Of a stretch of 64,000 nucleotides of DNA, positions 47,081 to 59,766 are shown piece by piece (within the stretch, counting starts at the first letter, position 1; each line of letters begins with the position of its first letter). This DNA is from Gordionus sp. m RMFG-2023. Its lineage: Eukaryota > Nematomorpha > Gordioida > Chordodea > Parachordodidae. Both the position numbers and the translations under genes were made by a program. A model generated the notes under the pieces. That model worked only from the letters and a program-made list of their open reading frames with translations, searched no databases and was not told the DNA's origin. The DNA lies in NCBI RefSeq assembly GCF_954871325.1, contig NC_088778.1:14783666-14847665 (forward strand), in the 5' to 3' direction.

Positions 47081-47842
47081 AGGCATCATCTGCATTCTAC
47101 ACAATAGGGGAAACCAGAGTATGCCGGTGCTAAGAAGCACTTAAAACAATTCTAATTAATTTTAAAAATAATAAAGTTTCAAGAATATACTTTATGCAGA
47201 TAATTATGATATATATACCTATCGACGAAAAAGATTTCTTCTGTATCAACTCAGGATAATTTTACCCTAAAGAATTTTTATACCTTAAAAATAATTAAAT
47301 TTATCACTATATTTCGTCTGGATGTTTAATATTAATCTTAATAACAACAAATAATTTATCAAATCAACGCCTAGCCCCTATTCTATCAGCTATGTTTGAA
47401 TTTGATATTATAAAAATAACTATATGATATTTTTTGTTTCATTATTTGTCCTAGAAGTGGGTTAGAGGATATAAATAAAATTAGCTCGGAAATTAAATTA
47501 TACCAAATAAGTAAGAGGTTTGATTAAATATATTTCATTTTATTATTTAATATTTAGGTATCCGCCCAGAACTAATAATATAAGATTATATTAGCAAATA
47601 TAAAGAAAATAAAGTTTCCGATTATAAGCTATGACAACCAGAAACAAGGTATGGCAGCCGGAGAAGCCAAAATATTCAGATGCTGGCTAAAATATTTTTC
47701 GAATATTACTTATTCCTACATCGTATTACATATATTCCAATTACATTTATTTATCCATTCACAGCAAAAATAAATACACTATTAATTTTTTCCATGAATT
47801 AATATCAATTTCAAATTTCCCTTGGCGTTATATTCATCTACC

Positions 47843-48033
47843 ATTGTTGTTAAGCGGTTCGTTTTGAGCCCATTTTTAAAAATGTCTAACTCAATATTTC
47901 ATTCAGAAAAATAAGCTTGAAGATTTTTCTCATAGATGGTACTTTGGAAATCTATTAACGAAATCTCGAGGCAATATTTTTCTGGTTAGCCGTTTTTAAA
48001 AATTGACGCAAATCGAACCTTTTAATAACACTA
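47843..48033. mobile_element. TAGTGTTG-family MITE
   Basis: The left arm ATTGTTGTTAAGCGGTTCGT and the right arm (inverse TAGTGTTATTAAAAGGTTCG) are inverted repeats. The block CGAGGCAATATTTTTCTGG near the right matches the inverse of the block near the left end of other copies. Flanks ATCTACCA and CTCTAACA match at 6 of 8. Confidence 0.65.
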
Positions 48034-48133
48034 CTCTAACATTATAAAATTTCCCATTAAATCATTTAAAACTTGTTCACTGCAAAAAATATAAAATATT
48101 TCAAAAAAATGACATCGATTTGATTGAGAGAAT

Positions 48134-48908
48134 CGGGGATGCGAACCCAACAAAATTTTTGCCTGAGTTCGGTTCTGGTCATGTTTAAGGTAAAAAAAAA
48201 GATAGGTGGGCTCGGTTTGGATTTGGTTCAGGGAAATATATTTGATCCCGGGTTTGGTTCCGGGTTTAGCTCGAGTTTAAGAATTTTTGAATTGGTAAAA
48301 AAAAAATTCTATATTTAAATCATAATTAAAAAACTAGACATAAATTTGGTATAAAAAATAAATTTTTTATTTTATTTATAGGCAAAATATTGTTAAATAT
48401 ACAAAGCATAATCATATCAAATTTTAAAGATTTTATTTAGATGTATTTCTTTAAATTATTCAATATAATAATTTTTACTATGACTTGTTCACTTTCATTT
48501 TCCTCTAACTAATAATCTTTGAGAATAAGATAAAAATTAAAAATAAATGGCACAAATGAATTTAATTGATTAAAATTTATTAACACTCCAATAGGAATCT
48601 CTGAGAGTATAAAAAATTTTTAAAATGGCGTAAATGAATTAAGTTGTTTAAAATTTAAAACTTTTTTAAATGGAAATTTAAAAATATTATAAAATCTCAA
48701 TTAAATTATTAATAATTGTATTTACAATTATACAAATATCTTAATATACGATTTAAACAACTTTGAACCCGAGTTCAAATAAAATTCCCGGGTTCGGTTC
48801 GGGGTTTTGTTAATTTTATAAACGGGGTTCAGGTTCGGTTAGAGTTCATATTATTTTCCCCAAAACCAGGGTTTTCTTCTCCGGGTTCGGGTTCGGTTCG
48901 AATTCCTG
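48134..48908. mobile_element. GAACCC-array hAT MITE, 775 bp
   Basis: The ends CGGGGATGCGAACCC and the inverse CAGGAATTCGAACCG match the CAGGGATGTGAACCC end of the hAT at 61527. Flanks GAGAGAAT (48126-48133) and GAGAGAAA (48909-48916) agree at 7 of 8. Subterminal GGTTCGG/GTTCGGTTC arrays face each other; the core is A/T-rich and non-coding. It interrupts the transposase of the surrounding hAT copy. Confidence 0.85.
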
Positions 48909-49473
48909 GAGAGAAACTATTAGAATAGCTGAAATCATTACATTAAAATTTAAGAACAGGGCAAATGTAGGTGACGAATTTCATAATTTTATATCGTCTA
49001 CTTCAACTCGCAGCAAGGCAAGAATTTTCAATATTAATATTGGGTTAGTAGAAGAATACTATAAAATAAGTCTCATTATCTCCCTCTTAGATACTTTCAT
49101 AATTCAAATGAATGAAAGATTCTTGAGTAATCAGGCTGCACTTACAAATCTGAATATTACTATCGCAGAATTCTTCCGAATCTATTTCAAATCTTGATAA
49201 AGTAAAAATTATATATTTGGCAGATTTATATTGTGAGGATGTTAAATTATCCCACGAAGCCATACTAACTGAATGCAAACTATCGTATAAAAGGTTAAAT
49301 ATTGTTGACAACATTCCAAAAAATATTATAGATGCTTCGCATAATTTCAAATACATATTATACTATTTTCCTAATATATAAAAATTATTATATATTTTGG
49401 CAACTCTACCCATTAGTACTTCTACCACTGAAAAAATATTTTCTTCATTAACAAGAATAAAAACATTGTGAAG

Positions 49474-49688
49474 TAGTGTCGTTAAATGCATCAATTTGAG
49501 ACTATTTCTTAAAAATGGTTAACTCAATATTTTATTTCCTATGAACATAGATTTCTCCAATGTATGTTCAAATTCAAACCTTTATGCCATCTATGAGCAA
49601 AATCTTCAGACTTGTGTAAGATTTTTCTGGATTAAATAATGAGCTAGTTGTTTCTAAAAATAGACTTAAATCGAGCCGTTTAACAACA
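49474..49688. mobile_element. TAGTGTTG-family MITE nested in hAT transposase
   Basis: The left end TAGTGTCGTTAAATGCATCA and the right arm (inverse TGTTGTTAAACGGCTCGATT) are inverted. Internal TATGAGCAAAATCTTCAGAC matches the 18998 copy. Transposase sequence reads ...TRIKT before it and KSTTFENGLNG after it, so the insertion falls inside the dimerisation domain. Confidence 0.8.
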
Positions 49689-50220
49689 TTGCTTAAAAGT
49701 ACTACCTTTGAAAATGGATTGAATGGATATTGGCCCTGCTTAATATACATAGGGAGTTGATACCAAGCACTGATGAAATCATTGAAAAATTAGCTCATCC
49801 CCAAAGAAGAAATACAATATATCTTAATTATTTTTTTTCATTTTTTAAATACATCATATATTTTTATACTCTGTAAGATTATATACATGCAATATTTCTT
49901 AAGAATATTTTTGTGCACTAATATTATTCCACCATTTTTTTATGTTATAATTTAAATTTAATGTCATTTTAAATGATTAATTTAATTTTTACTAAGAATT
50001 TTTTCGAAACATTTATTTAATAGTGATTCATACGCTGATTATAGGCATTTAAAATTTTATCATTAATTTATATTTGAATTTGTGTATTAGAAATTGTCAA
50101 TATTTTATAGTCACTAAGAAACTTAAGATATTCATAAATAACTCCTAGAATATTCTAAAAAACAATTTAATTACCCACCCCCTTCCGTATCTAATTCCTG
50201 CTTATGCGCCTGACCAGAAT

Positions 50221-53200
50221 ATAGTTGTTTTTTGCACCCTGTAACTATGTCCAGTGTGTCTTGTTTTTTTTCACTTAAAAATCAAATATTTTAAGAAGTT
50301 TAAATTTAAAAAAAATATTAACTAAATATACCAACTCTCTTTATCAGGCCCCACTTATAAATTTTAACATATTAAGTCCTAATAGTCTAATGAGTACATA
50401 TATTTTGCATTTCATATAGAACAGCCGTTAAATTTTATTTCCATGTAGGTTACAAAAATGGGTGGGGCTCTTTGCCCAGTCTTTGGCAGAGTCTCTCTTT
50501 GAGCAAATTCTAATTCGGGATTTTTGTTTAAAATTTGTTTAATCTTCCCCTTGTTATTCTTATTATACTTTCTTAGATATGCACATCTGTCATCAGCTCC
50601 GTGAAAAATGATCAAGCATTTGAACGCGCTAATAAGTAATACTAAATTAGTATACATTCGTTTAGTATTTTAATCCATTTGGTAAACAGGTAAAGAAAAA
50701 AATTATGCAAAATTATAAAATTGGCATCGAAACAGGATAAAAAATTGCTAAAATTAATTGTTATTCTTAATGTTAATTATTTAAAATTAATATAATTAAC
50801 TATTTTATTTATTTATTTCAATAATAATTTAAGTATCCATTGCATTATTGAATTCCCCTTATTGTAAAAAATTACTACAATCAATATAAAAAATTAAATT
50901 TTTATCTTATTTAAAAAATATAAGATTCAGAGATAGAGTTATTCCATTTTTATCTCTGGCTACAACTTAGCCCGTCTAAAAAAAAAGTAGCTAAATAAAG
51001 TTGTAGCATATTTGTAGAATGTGATGCCCTTATGAGATAGATTTGCAGTTAAAAACAAAACGATTAAAATAGATAATTCAAGCGCTATGGTTGAGCGATT
51101 GCTTAATATGACAAACTATCATACTAATATAAGTTTTATTAGCTTAAAATGATATTTATGAAAACAATCAAATTTGCGACCCCCATTGGTTACGCGCCTA
51201 ATTTTCATCAAATAAATTAAATTATTGGATATTATACACTTGAGAAGAGAGTTCACGTTTATCCTCTATAGGAAACAAGCGTCGCATCCAAGGTATAGAC
51301 TTCTTGATGCGCGTTTCGTCCAAATTATAATGGAAGCCTCTCGTTTTTAGAAAAGGAATGATTTATATATTTTTTTAAATGCAAGATTTTAAATATATTG
51401 TACTTGATTTATTGAGAAATAATTATTATTTTATATATTTTTATCTACGTACTTTTTAAGTGGGAGAAAAAATTTCATTCCTGAGATAATTTTATAGAAA
51501 TAGAAGGAATAATTTGAAGTGTCTAAATAGGGGTTTTATCAATTCTAATATATTTTCCATGTGGGGAGTGGGGATCAATCCCAAATCCACCATTTTAGAT
51601 GTAAAATTATCGGGAGGGGGGGGGTTGTATATTATAGATAAAACTTTAATAAAGAGGATGCTAAAAATTTTCCCGATAGTTATGCCTACACCATTGATGA
51701 TTTATTATAATAACGCATTTATTAGTTATACATTTTATTTTTATACAAGTAAAATTATAAAATTTTAGAGTTGTAAAAGTTCTATATTTAAAGGTTTATT
51801 CTTTTTTTTATTCAAAATAACGCTAAACTAGTTCTTTACCAATGAACCCTAGCTGGCCCCAAATTTGACTTAAGTCTGCAAGATTGTTAACATTCAAATT
51901 TATTACGTTGTAATTATAAAAGTCACTATTATATTGTGTTATTACTTTTTAAGGTTCAAATTAATGGCTCAATATATCATACCAAGAAAATAAGATCTAT
52001 TTATAATTTATAACATAATCAATTTTTATAACAATGGCAGTTTTTACAACCTTTTCAAGATCGTCTGAAAATTGTTAATTAAGGCATAGAATATTAAGAA
52101 ATTAACTTTAATTACTTATGGATATAGTATTCTATTAAGCAAGAAAAAATAGATTTTCTTCTTACAAATAAATTTTAAGATTTTATTTTTATTTTAATTG
52201 TTAGCACTGTTGGTGGGAAAAAAGTTTCATTTTAGTCCAACCTCTATTATCATAGAGTATAACCATAGGTACTCTAATTTTATCACTTTAAATCCCATTT
52301 AAAATTATTCTATTGATGCATCTTTCCATCATTTGAACTTATTCCAGTTAATATGAAATTATCATTTTAAAAAACATCCCATTTCTAATTATATAGAAAA
52401 AGTAAATATTTAATTATATATATGGAAAAACAAACCCAGGTAAACAATTAACTCAACTTATTTATCACAGCATACTAAATGTTTTCCAGCATGAAAAAAG
52501 CTTTTTAGATGAATTTCACTATGAAATTTAACTCATTCTGCCTGGAAAAATGTCTATGAGCACCTTTGGGTTAAACCATGAGTTACTGTTATATTGCTAA
52601 ATTCTAACAAATCAGTTTATTTAATATAATATTTATATCTAAGGTTATATTCATTTCTCATTGTAGTTACGAATAATATTGATTCATATAATAATAATTA
52701 AATTAACCATCTGGATATAATTTCTTCATTCTTAAATTTTGTTTTATTGGAATGAGGTTATTATATAATTTTAAACCATAGTCAAGGTATTTACAAAGTA
52801 GTCTTCGCAATTTTAACATATTTTTAAATTTAAGTGCAAAGCAATTATCATCTATTATTTGTTTTTGTGGTATATATGAATAAGTTTTGCAAATATTTTA
52901 ATGCATATATTTTTTTAAAAATAATTAAACCATTCCGTGAATAGTATATAATAGAAAAATTATTAATTTTTAACTCAAATTATTAATTCAAAGCAGTTTT
53001 TAAAGAATTTATTTTCATCTATCCTGTAATTAGTGACTGTATTTGTGTTAAAAAACAATCAACATATACGGTTAAGTTTGAAAATTGGTATCTAAATTCA
53101 TGGAAATAAAGGGATCTAGGAGTTATAGGGTATTCCAAAAATTTCTTTTAGGAATTTAAGTTCGATTAAGCTTTGGTAAAGTAGATCTTATAAAATCATA

Positions 53201-55586
53201 ATGTCCTTTTTCAAAACCAGGTGACTTTTCAATATCAAATATCCTTTTAAATTATTATTAGATCCAGATATAACACCACATTTTTGAAAAAAGTTAAATC
53301 ATCATGGTTTTGCCAACGATCTTAGTAATTTCGAAAGATAAATAATTTTAATAATATTTACAGCTACTTTAAGTTTTACCGGTTCATTAGATTCAACTTT
53401 TAACCTAACTAGATTTAATTCGTAAATAAAATTAAAATATTATAGTTAAGTTACTTTCCATAGATTTTTAAAATAATTTATTAAAATATATTTATACTTA
53501 GATCTTGATATCAACCATATGAATATAATAATTTTTTGCTGCATAAAACATGATTTATTAAAAGATTTAGTAAGTCCTGTGTTATCCCCTAACCATTATA
53601 ATAAATAAAGTTCATAATTTAAAATATTTTCGTAATAATTTGTTATTGTGAGAGAAAATCTTGTGTAAAAATGATATACATTTTAAAAAGTATAACGTAT
53701 ATAATCAAACTAATATAAAATAATAAATATAAAAATACATATTTCAGGACAAACTTATGAAAAAGAAAGTAAAAATAGCATAAATATTCATGATTTATAC
53801 AAACCGTTTTAAATATTAACATAATATTCACTAATAAAATAAGAAGTTTTTGGAGGATTTATTAAGTCGATTATTAGAGCAAATATATAATAATTTAATT
53901 ATAAGTTTTATTTACATATTTTTATTATATTAAAAAGTTCCTTTAACCCTGGGTCCCCCATCTTATTTTTTTTAATAACTAAGAATAAAAAATGCAATTT
54001 ATATTTCTGCACGGCGGGGGGTATCCTGGAAATTTTTCTTTCGATTACCAATTTATTTCTATAAACTGGTTATATTTTTTGCAAAATTTTGCTGGCCTCT
54101 AGATATTACATTATTAATTTTTTAATTCTATTCATTACATATATCTCGCATTCCTATTGACTTAATCAAGTCTTGCAAAACCAAAATTGCCTGACATGCT
54201 GGAATACATTTCCGGAAAAAATTAATTATTAAAATTTAAAAAACGCACTTATTAACTTTGGTAAATAGTACAACGTTTTTTTACAATAATCTGATATTGT
54301 CAAAAATGTATTCCAGTATGTGTAGAAGGCCTATCTTATAAATTTCAGCTAATTTACGCGAATTGATTATAACATATAACAATAAGTGTGCCCAACCTTT
54401 ATACAGATATTATCAAACCGATATGTGTAACGTTCGGTTAGATTCCGATTCTTAGCTTAAAATTTTAAAACGATTTAGTTTCGTTCTGGTTTGGAAATTT
54501 ATATTTCGGTTTAATTAAAAAATAAATAAAATAAGTTGAATTTCTTTTTTTATAGAATTTTGAATAAGAAATTTAAATTAAATAACATAACTAAACAGGT
54601 TCAAAAGTACTTATAATGGTTCGGTGTTATGATTACCCTTCGTACAATCATAACAGTTTATTATAGTTTCTCAGTTCGATTTGAAACCCTGCAATGAAAT
54701 AATAATATAATGTCGACTTTCAAGCAGTTTAAATTATATAAAAACTTAAATTGTAAAAATTGGGACACTTGATTAGCCTAAGTGTGGGTTTTATATGGTA
54801 ATACCTCCTAAGACATTATTTCATTAAGGTGTTGTAAGCCACATGATAGGCTTTCTAATTTAAATTTAAACTTGGTAATTGTTGCAAATTGTTATCTATG
54901 GCAAACTGATCTTGTAATAGTGTGCCTTATTATTAACATAATGAAGCTCTGAACTTACCAAAATAAATGAAATATTTTAAAACCTATAAAGGCTATGTCG
55001 TATATGCCGGCTTTATATAAAAATTAACGATTTGGAATATAGAGATTTTTTTAAAATTTTATTATAGTTATCAGATAAATGCATAAAGAAAGGCTCTTCA
55101 TTTTTAAATTTAAAATTCTATCTTACTTATTTTATAATTCATGTCCAGCTAAAGTGGGAATTATTTCAATGATATATAATAAAATAATAAATTTTTTACA
55201 AATATAATTATTATTTATTAATTACTATAATTATACAACATCAAACAATATTTTATTATAATACTATTATCAATATAAAATATAACAACTATTCAGACTA
55301 ATTTTAATACCTATTATATACCTACTCTTTTTATATTTTTAAACCCTAAGGTAAATACAGTATATACTATACAACACATTATATATACATAGACACACTA
55401 TAAAAATCAATATTATCTAGAAATTTTTAATTTAATGATGAAAAAATTTTCTAAATAAATATTGTATATTAAAAATTTTATAATTATTTAATAAAATTAA
55501 TCATAATTTTAGTAATTTTGGCCTATTTTCTAAAATTCGCATTTTAAAAACTATAAAAAAAAACTCCATATTATATTACTGATTGT
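50221..55586. other. Long AT-rich stretch without recognised genes
   Basis: No BK channel exon, other host exon or bounded transposon could be supported. At 51176-51205 the sequence CCCCCATTGGTTACGCGCCTA is the inverse of a TAGGCGCGTAACC hAT-type end standing alone. At 54410-54690 there are scattered GGTTCGG and ACCGA motifs that may be a decayed GAACCC-array MITE. Confidence 0.35.
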
Positions 55587-56299
55587 AATTTGTATGGTAT
55601 TTCGTCATTACAGAGAAACCATTACAGAGAAAACAATTATAGAGAAACTTTTACAGAGAAAACAATTATAGATAATGTCGTTTATAGAGAATTATTTTAT
55701 AGAGAATGTATTTTACAGAGAAAACAATTATAGAGAATGTCATTTATAGAGAATGTCGTATATAGGGAATGATTTTATAGAGAGTGATTTTACAGAGAAT
55801 GATTTTGCAGAGAATGATTTTACAGAGAATGATTTTATAGAGAATGATTTTATAGAGAATGATTTTATAGAGAATGTATTTTTTAGAGAATGAATTTATA
55901 GATATATTATATTATAGAAAATGATTTTATAGAGAATTATTTTATAAAGAATTTTATTTAAAAATATGATTAATACCATTTGTAGTTTTTATAAGATAAA
56001 CCTAGATAATCTACTAAATAAGAGCTTAGCAATTATTCATTTCGAAATATCAAATAAATTTTTATTTATAATAAATTAATATATCAATATAAAAAATACA
56101 ATTATATGATTAAATTAAACATTTAAATTTATATTGTGGGATAGAGCTCTTAAATAATCCAGCATGGTTCTTGAATGAAAATCTTCAACAATTAGAAAAA
56201 TCTTTTTTCCGCGATATTCTTTCTTTGATAATGGAGCCAATAGTCCTAAAGAATATTGTTCTACTAAAAATGAAAATTTATAATATAATATAATTATAA

Positions 56300-57115
56300 C
56301 TCTTTATAGATTTCCAGATCGTTGGATGATGGGAACTTATATGAAATGAAAATCGATGCCAGCCTTCTATTGAATTATTGGTATTCAGTTCAAGAGATAG
56401 TATCGATTCGTAGCAATTTTGGAATTTTTTAGTTGATTGAAAATATTAACTTAATCTTGTTGGCGACGTGATGTCATAAGAACATAAATAGCGGGGATAA
56501 TGGTTCTATGTTTCATCCCGTTGATTATGTATATTTGCTGGAAGAGAGGACATGTCTTGAATGTGGCATCTGCAAACCATTTATTGCATGTTGATAAAAA
56601 TTGGAAATTTTTGATAGTTAAAAGTATGATACATCGGTGATCATGATTACCAATCATATAACAAAAATTACTTATTATTATTGGATAAATGATATTCAAT
56701 TGGTATGACCTAGTCAATAAAACTCACGGGACCGGCAGGCGCTCTTCCTACCTTTTCCTTTGAATTATCCTTTTAATTAAGGAACAACTGGGCATTCTCC
56801 CAGTGGCGGCTATGGATATATTGCTAGATATATCGACCATATTATTGGGTAGAAATTGGGAAGTAGATGCCTCTGTTTAATTCTATTTAGTTCTTTTCTT
56901 GCTTCAATATCTGCAATGTCTGGTACATGATTATGCTTTTGATTGTGGAATATAGGTATCCCGTTCTTAGTTCTAGCTTTCCGACTGCATTCATTCACTT
57001 GGAATTGAATACATCTCCAATAGGTTGTTTGGTTAGATGTTTTTCTTTTTGAAATAGGTAAAAATCAAGAAGTAGTAACTGATTATTTCGACTACTTAAA
57101 ATAAATTCAGCCATA
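56300..57115 (-). pseudogene. Decayed MULE transposase with FLYWCH zinc finger
   Basis: From the minus-strand start near 57115 (MAEFILSSRNN), a frame-shifted FLYWCH finger follows: TYWRCIQFQVNECSRKART and HNQKHNHVPDI (about 57045-56910). Then comes KWFADATFKTCPLFQQIYII (56590-56530), the region of the first catalytic Asp of MULE transposases, and HRTIIPAIYVLMTSRRQQD, ending at 56455. At about 56380-56300 NSIEGWHRFSFHISSHHPTI matches the C-terminal MULE block. The intervening catalytic sequence between RRQQD and NSIEGWH is largely missing. Not active. Confidence 0.75.
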
Positions 57116-57511
57116 ATTTTAAAAAAAAATTTATCAAAATTTTAAAAAAAAATAAATAAATTATTATTTAAAACATTCTAATGGTCTTTAGTGAAAAACA
57201 TTTACAGAAAAAACAATTATAGAGAAATTTTTATAGAGAAAACAATGAGAGAGAATGTCGTTTATTAAGAATAACATATATTGTTTTCAATTGATTAACA
57301 CTTTAACTGTCATAAAAATATTTTGATATACTTCATGAGGTATCGATTAAAATTCATCGCTTCATGACAAATATCTTTAAACTAAAGAATGGATTATCCG
57401 TGTGTCACATCTATAATTTAAAATTTTTAGGAAAAACAATATTATAAGTAAGAACTAAAATAAATCTTGCTGAAGATAAAAAAAAAAGCATATAAATAAA
57501 AATCTATACAT

Positions 57512-58181
57512 TAGTGTTGCTAAATTAAGTAGTTACCATTAACTAGCTACACTTTTGCTAAAAAATAACTATCACTAGTTACATTTACAAAATCGTAACT
57601 CTAGCAGGTTACATTTTTTAGAAAGTATGCCAAAAGTAACTAGTTACTTAATTTATATCTTAATAAATATAATTAAATAATAAATTTAAATTTGTAATAA
57701 TTTTTTTACATTTCATTACATGAGCTGATTTAAATTTTAGCCAATGAATTTATATTAATATATAAATATATTGTAATATATTCAATTTAACGTAATTTAA
57801 TCGATTCGGCTAGCCCTGAATCTACTATCCACTAGATATTAATATAATTATAACCTTAAACATGATATAAGATTATAAAACTTTCTAAAATTCGAAAATA
57901 GAGTTTTGTATTATTGTGTCAATTTTATATTTAAACTCTTAATATTATAATGCCATCAAATACAATGGTATAAAAACATTTAAATTTTATCTCAATGATG
58001 CGCTTTATTAATGTTTTATGAAGTTACTATTGCTAGTTACTTATGAAATATAATTGTAAGTAGTGACTAGTTATATTTAAAAAAAGATAACTAGTAACTG
58101 TAACTAATTATATTTCCCAAAATTTAACTAATAACTTAACTAGTTGCAGTTACATTGCCAAAGTAACTTTTAACAACACTA
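57512..58181. mobile_element. GTAACTAGTTAC-array MITE, 670 bp
   Basis: Ends TAGTGTTGCTAAATTAAGTA and the inverse TAGTGTTGTTAAAAGTTACT. Both sides hold tandem GTAACTAGTTAC-type motifs; the middle is A/T-rich. The TAGTGTTG tip is shared with the shorter TAGTGTTG family, but the bodies differ. Flanks CTATACAT and TATTTTAT match poorly. Confidence 0.7.
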
Positions 58182-58542
58182 TATTTTATTTTGTATCTTA
58201 TCTTTAAAAATAAATTTCGCAAATTCCTCACAAATCATGTCAAAATTTTGTTCTACCATTAATTCTTCTAATAATCGAAAAACCTTGTGCAAAGATGAAC
58301 AAACAATTTTCTGTGCCATCTCTCTTCTACAAGATAAAAAAAAGTGTAGCCCTCTACCTATAATATTTTAGGAGCTATGATTAGTTATGTAAAACTACTC
58401 ATTTTCGCCATTTTACCCTGGGTACAGGGTAAAATGGATAAGCACTAGGGTAAAGTGGTTAAAATAATATTTGACACATATTTATTGTTTTATTTAACAA
58501 ATATTACAAATTTAAGATTTATTTATGATTTTTATTTAAAAA

Positions 58543-59183
58543 CTAATCGATACAATAAGGACATGTAAAATAATTATCATAATTAGCACATTTAGAATGT
58601 GCCCATTCAAGGCACATTGTACATTTTAGCCATTCATCGCCCTCGCGACTATTTTTATAGTTTTTATTACAAATAACACATAAACAATTATTTTTTGATA
58701 TCTTTTTTTTCTCTGAATTAATAAATTTTTTTTATAAGGTGTAGATGTTAATATTTCTGAATTCTTTTTTTTAAATATTTTATCCGATGAAATATTGAAT
58801 AATTTTGGAATAGGTATTATAGATGAAGGATTGAATACTTTATTATAATTTTTTGAGCATGATGGTAACATATCATGATAAGGTTCATCAATATCATCTG
58901 GAACATTTTCGTTCAATAATATAGATAAATCACTATCTTTATTTTGAGTCACTGTAAGATTTTGAGTCACTGTAATATTTTCATCATTATTTTCAAATTC
59001 AATATTTGAGTTAGCATTTGAATTATTACAGCAGATATAATCTTGTTCTGTAAATATATTTGGGTTTAAAGGAAATATGTCACATGCTAAGAATCCATTT
59101 AATATATTATTTGATGTCACTGCCCTTGGTATTTCATTTTTTAACACTCCTGGAATATCATAAATCTGAAATTGTTGCCCCAC
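58543..59183 (-). pseudogene. pogo-like transposase C-terminus with PHD-like tail
   Basis: The frame from 59183 begins MGQQFQIYDIPGVLKNEIPR and NNILNGFLACDIFPLNPNIF, matching the end of pogo/Tigger-type transposases (YDIA...GF...GI.P.N...F). A Ser/Asn-rich linker follows. The tail reads CVICNK-like, then SREGDEWLKCTMCLEWAHSK and CANYDNYFTCPYCID before the stop at 58543: a Cys/His pattern like the PHD/RING-like tail of some insect pogo proteins. One frame change separates the last part. Confidence 0.7.
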
Positions 59184-59190
59184 AAGATTT

Positions 59191-59470
59191 TTAGATTGAG
59201 CATTATTAAAATTATGAAATACAATATAATTTCAATTGAGCATTTTTATTAAAGTTACCAAATTAATAATATTTAGATTGAGCATTATTAAAATTATGAA
59301 ATAAAATATAATTTCAATTGAGCATTTTTATTAAAGTTACCAAATTAATATTGATATTTAGATTGAGCATTATTAAAATTATGAAATACAATATATTTTC
59401 AATTGAGCATTTTTATTAAAGTTACCAAATTAATATTGATATTTAAATTGAGTTATTAAAATTATTAAAT
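59191..59470. repeat. ~83-bp tandem repeat, just over three copies
   Basis: Units starting TTAGATTGAGCATTATTAAA occur at 59191, 59273 and 59358, with a partial one at 59443 (spacings 82, 85, 85). Each also contains TTTCAATTGAGCATTTTTAT and TAAAGTTACCAAATTAATA. The array occupies the place where the catalytic core of the pogo-like transposase should be. Confidence 0.88.
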
Positions 59471-59766
59471 ACAATATAATACAAACAATATAATTTAATT
59501 ACTTGTTTAAGCGTTAATCCCATAAATGACCTACTTGCTTCTAATATGTAGTCACACAATCTAGATTCTTCTTCATTTGTAAATATTTGTTTATGATGAT
59601 CTGAACTTTTAATACCAATTTTACATCTCCTTCTCAACGTTGTATAAGGTATGTTAAATTTTTTAGCAGACAAATTTAATGAAGTATTATTTGTTATTTT
59701 ATATTTTATGGCTTCATTTATTATATTTACATCTCTATATATGGTTTTTCTTTTATAATTTCTCAT
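59443..59766 (-). pseudogene. pogo-like transposase N-terminus
   Basis: The 107-codon frame starts MRNYKRKTIYRDVNIINEAI. Residues about 10-50 (AIKYKITNNTSLNLSAKKFN, IPYTTLRRR) form a psq-type helix-turn-helix. Residues about 62-95 (QIFTNEEESRLCDYILEASR, SFMGLTLKQVIKL) fit the start of the CENP-B-like DNA-binding domain. It then runs into the repeat array and stops, so only DNA binding could be retained. Confidence 0.7.

Larger units (their letters stand above)
48034..50212 (+). mobile_element. hAT transposon (ZMYM1-like type), second copy, with nested MITEs
   Basis: The right end, inverse CAGGCGCATAAGCAGGAATT, is the same as that of the 20029-22068 element, and the interior aligns with it (ATGACATCGATTTGATTGAG with ATGACATTGACTTGATTAAG). 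Transposase traces on the plus strand include DEFHNFISSTSTR near 48972, STSTTEKIFSSLTRIKT at about 49420-49465, and EIIEKLAHPQRR at about 49777-49812. It is broken by two MITEs (48134-48908 and 49474-49688). The left end is uncertain: ACCAGAGTAT at 47112 resembles ACCAGAATAT after the right end, which would place the left end near 47120. Confidence 0.7.

Noticed and set aside
53643-53831. 62-codon hydrophobic minus frame
   Set aside because: Phe/Ile/Tyr-rich translation of A/T-rich DNA with no motif, no neighbouring exon and no splice context.
55611-55950. CRISPR-like array
   Set aside because: The repeat units are contiguous and variable without unique spacers, and the context is a MULE terminal array in a eukaryote.
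59191-59470. CRISPR-like or satellite array
   Set aside because: Just over three head-to-tail units of 82-85 bp without spacers, inside a transposon.
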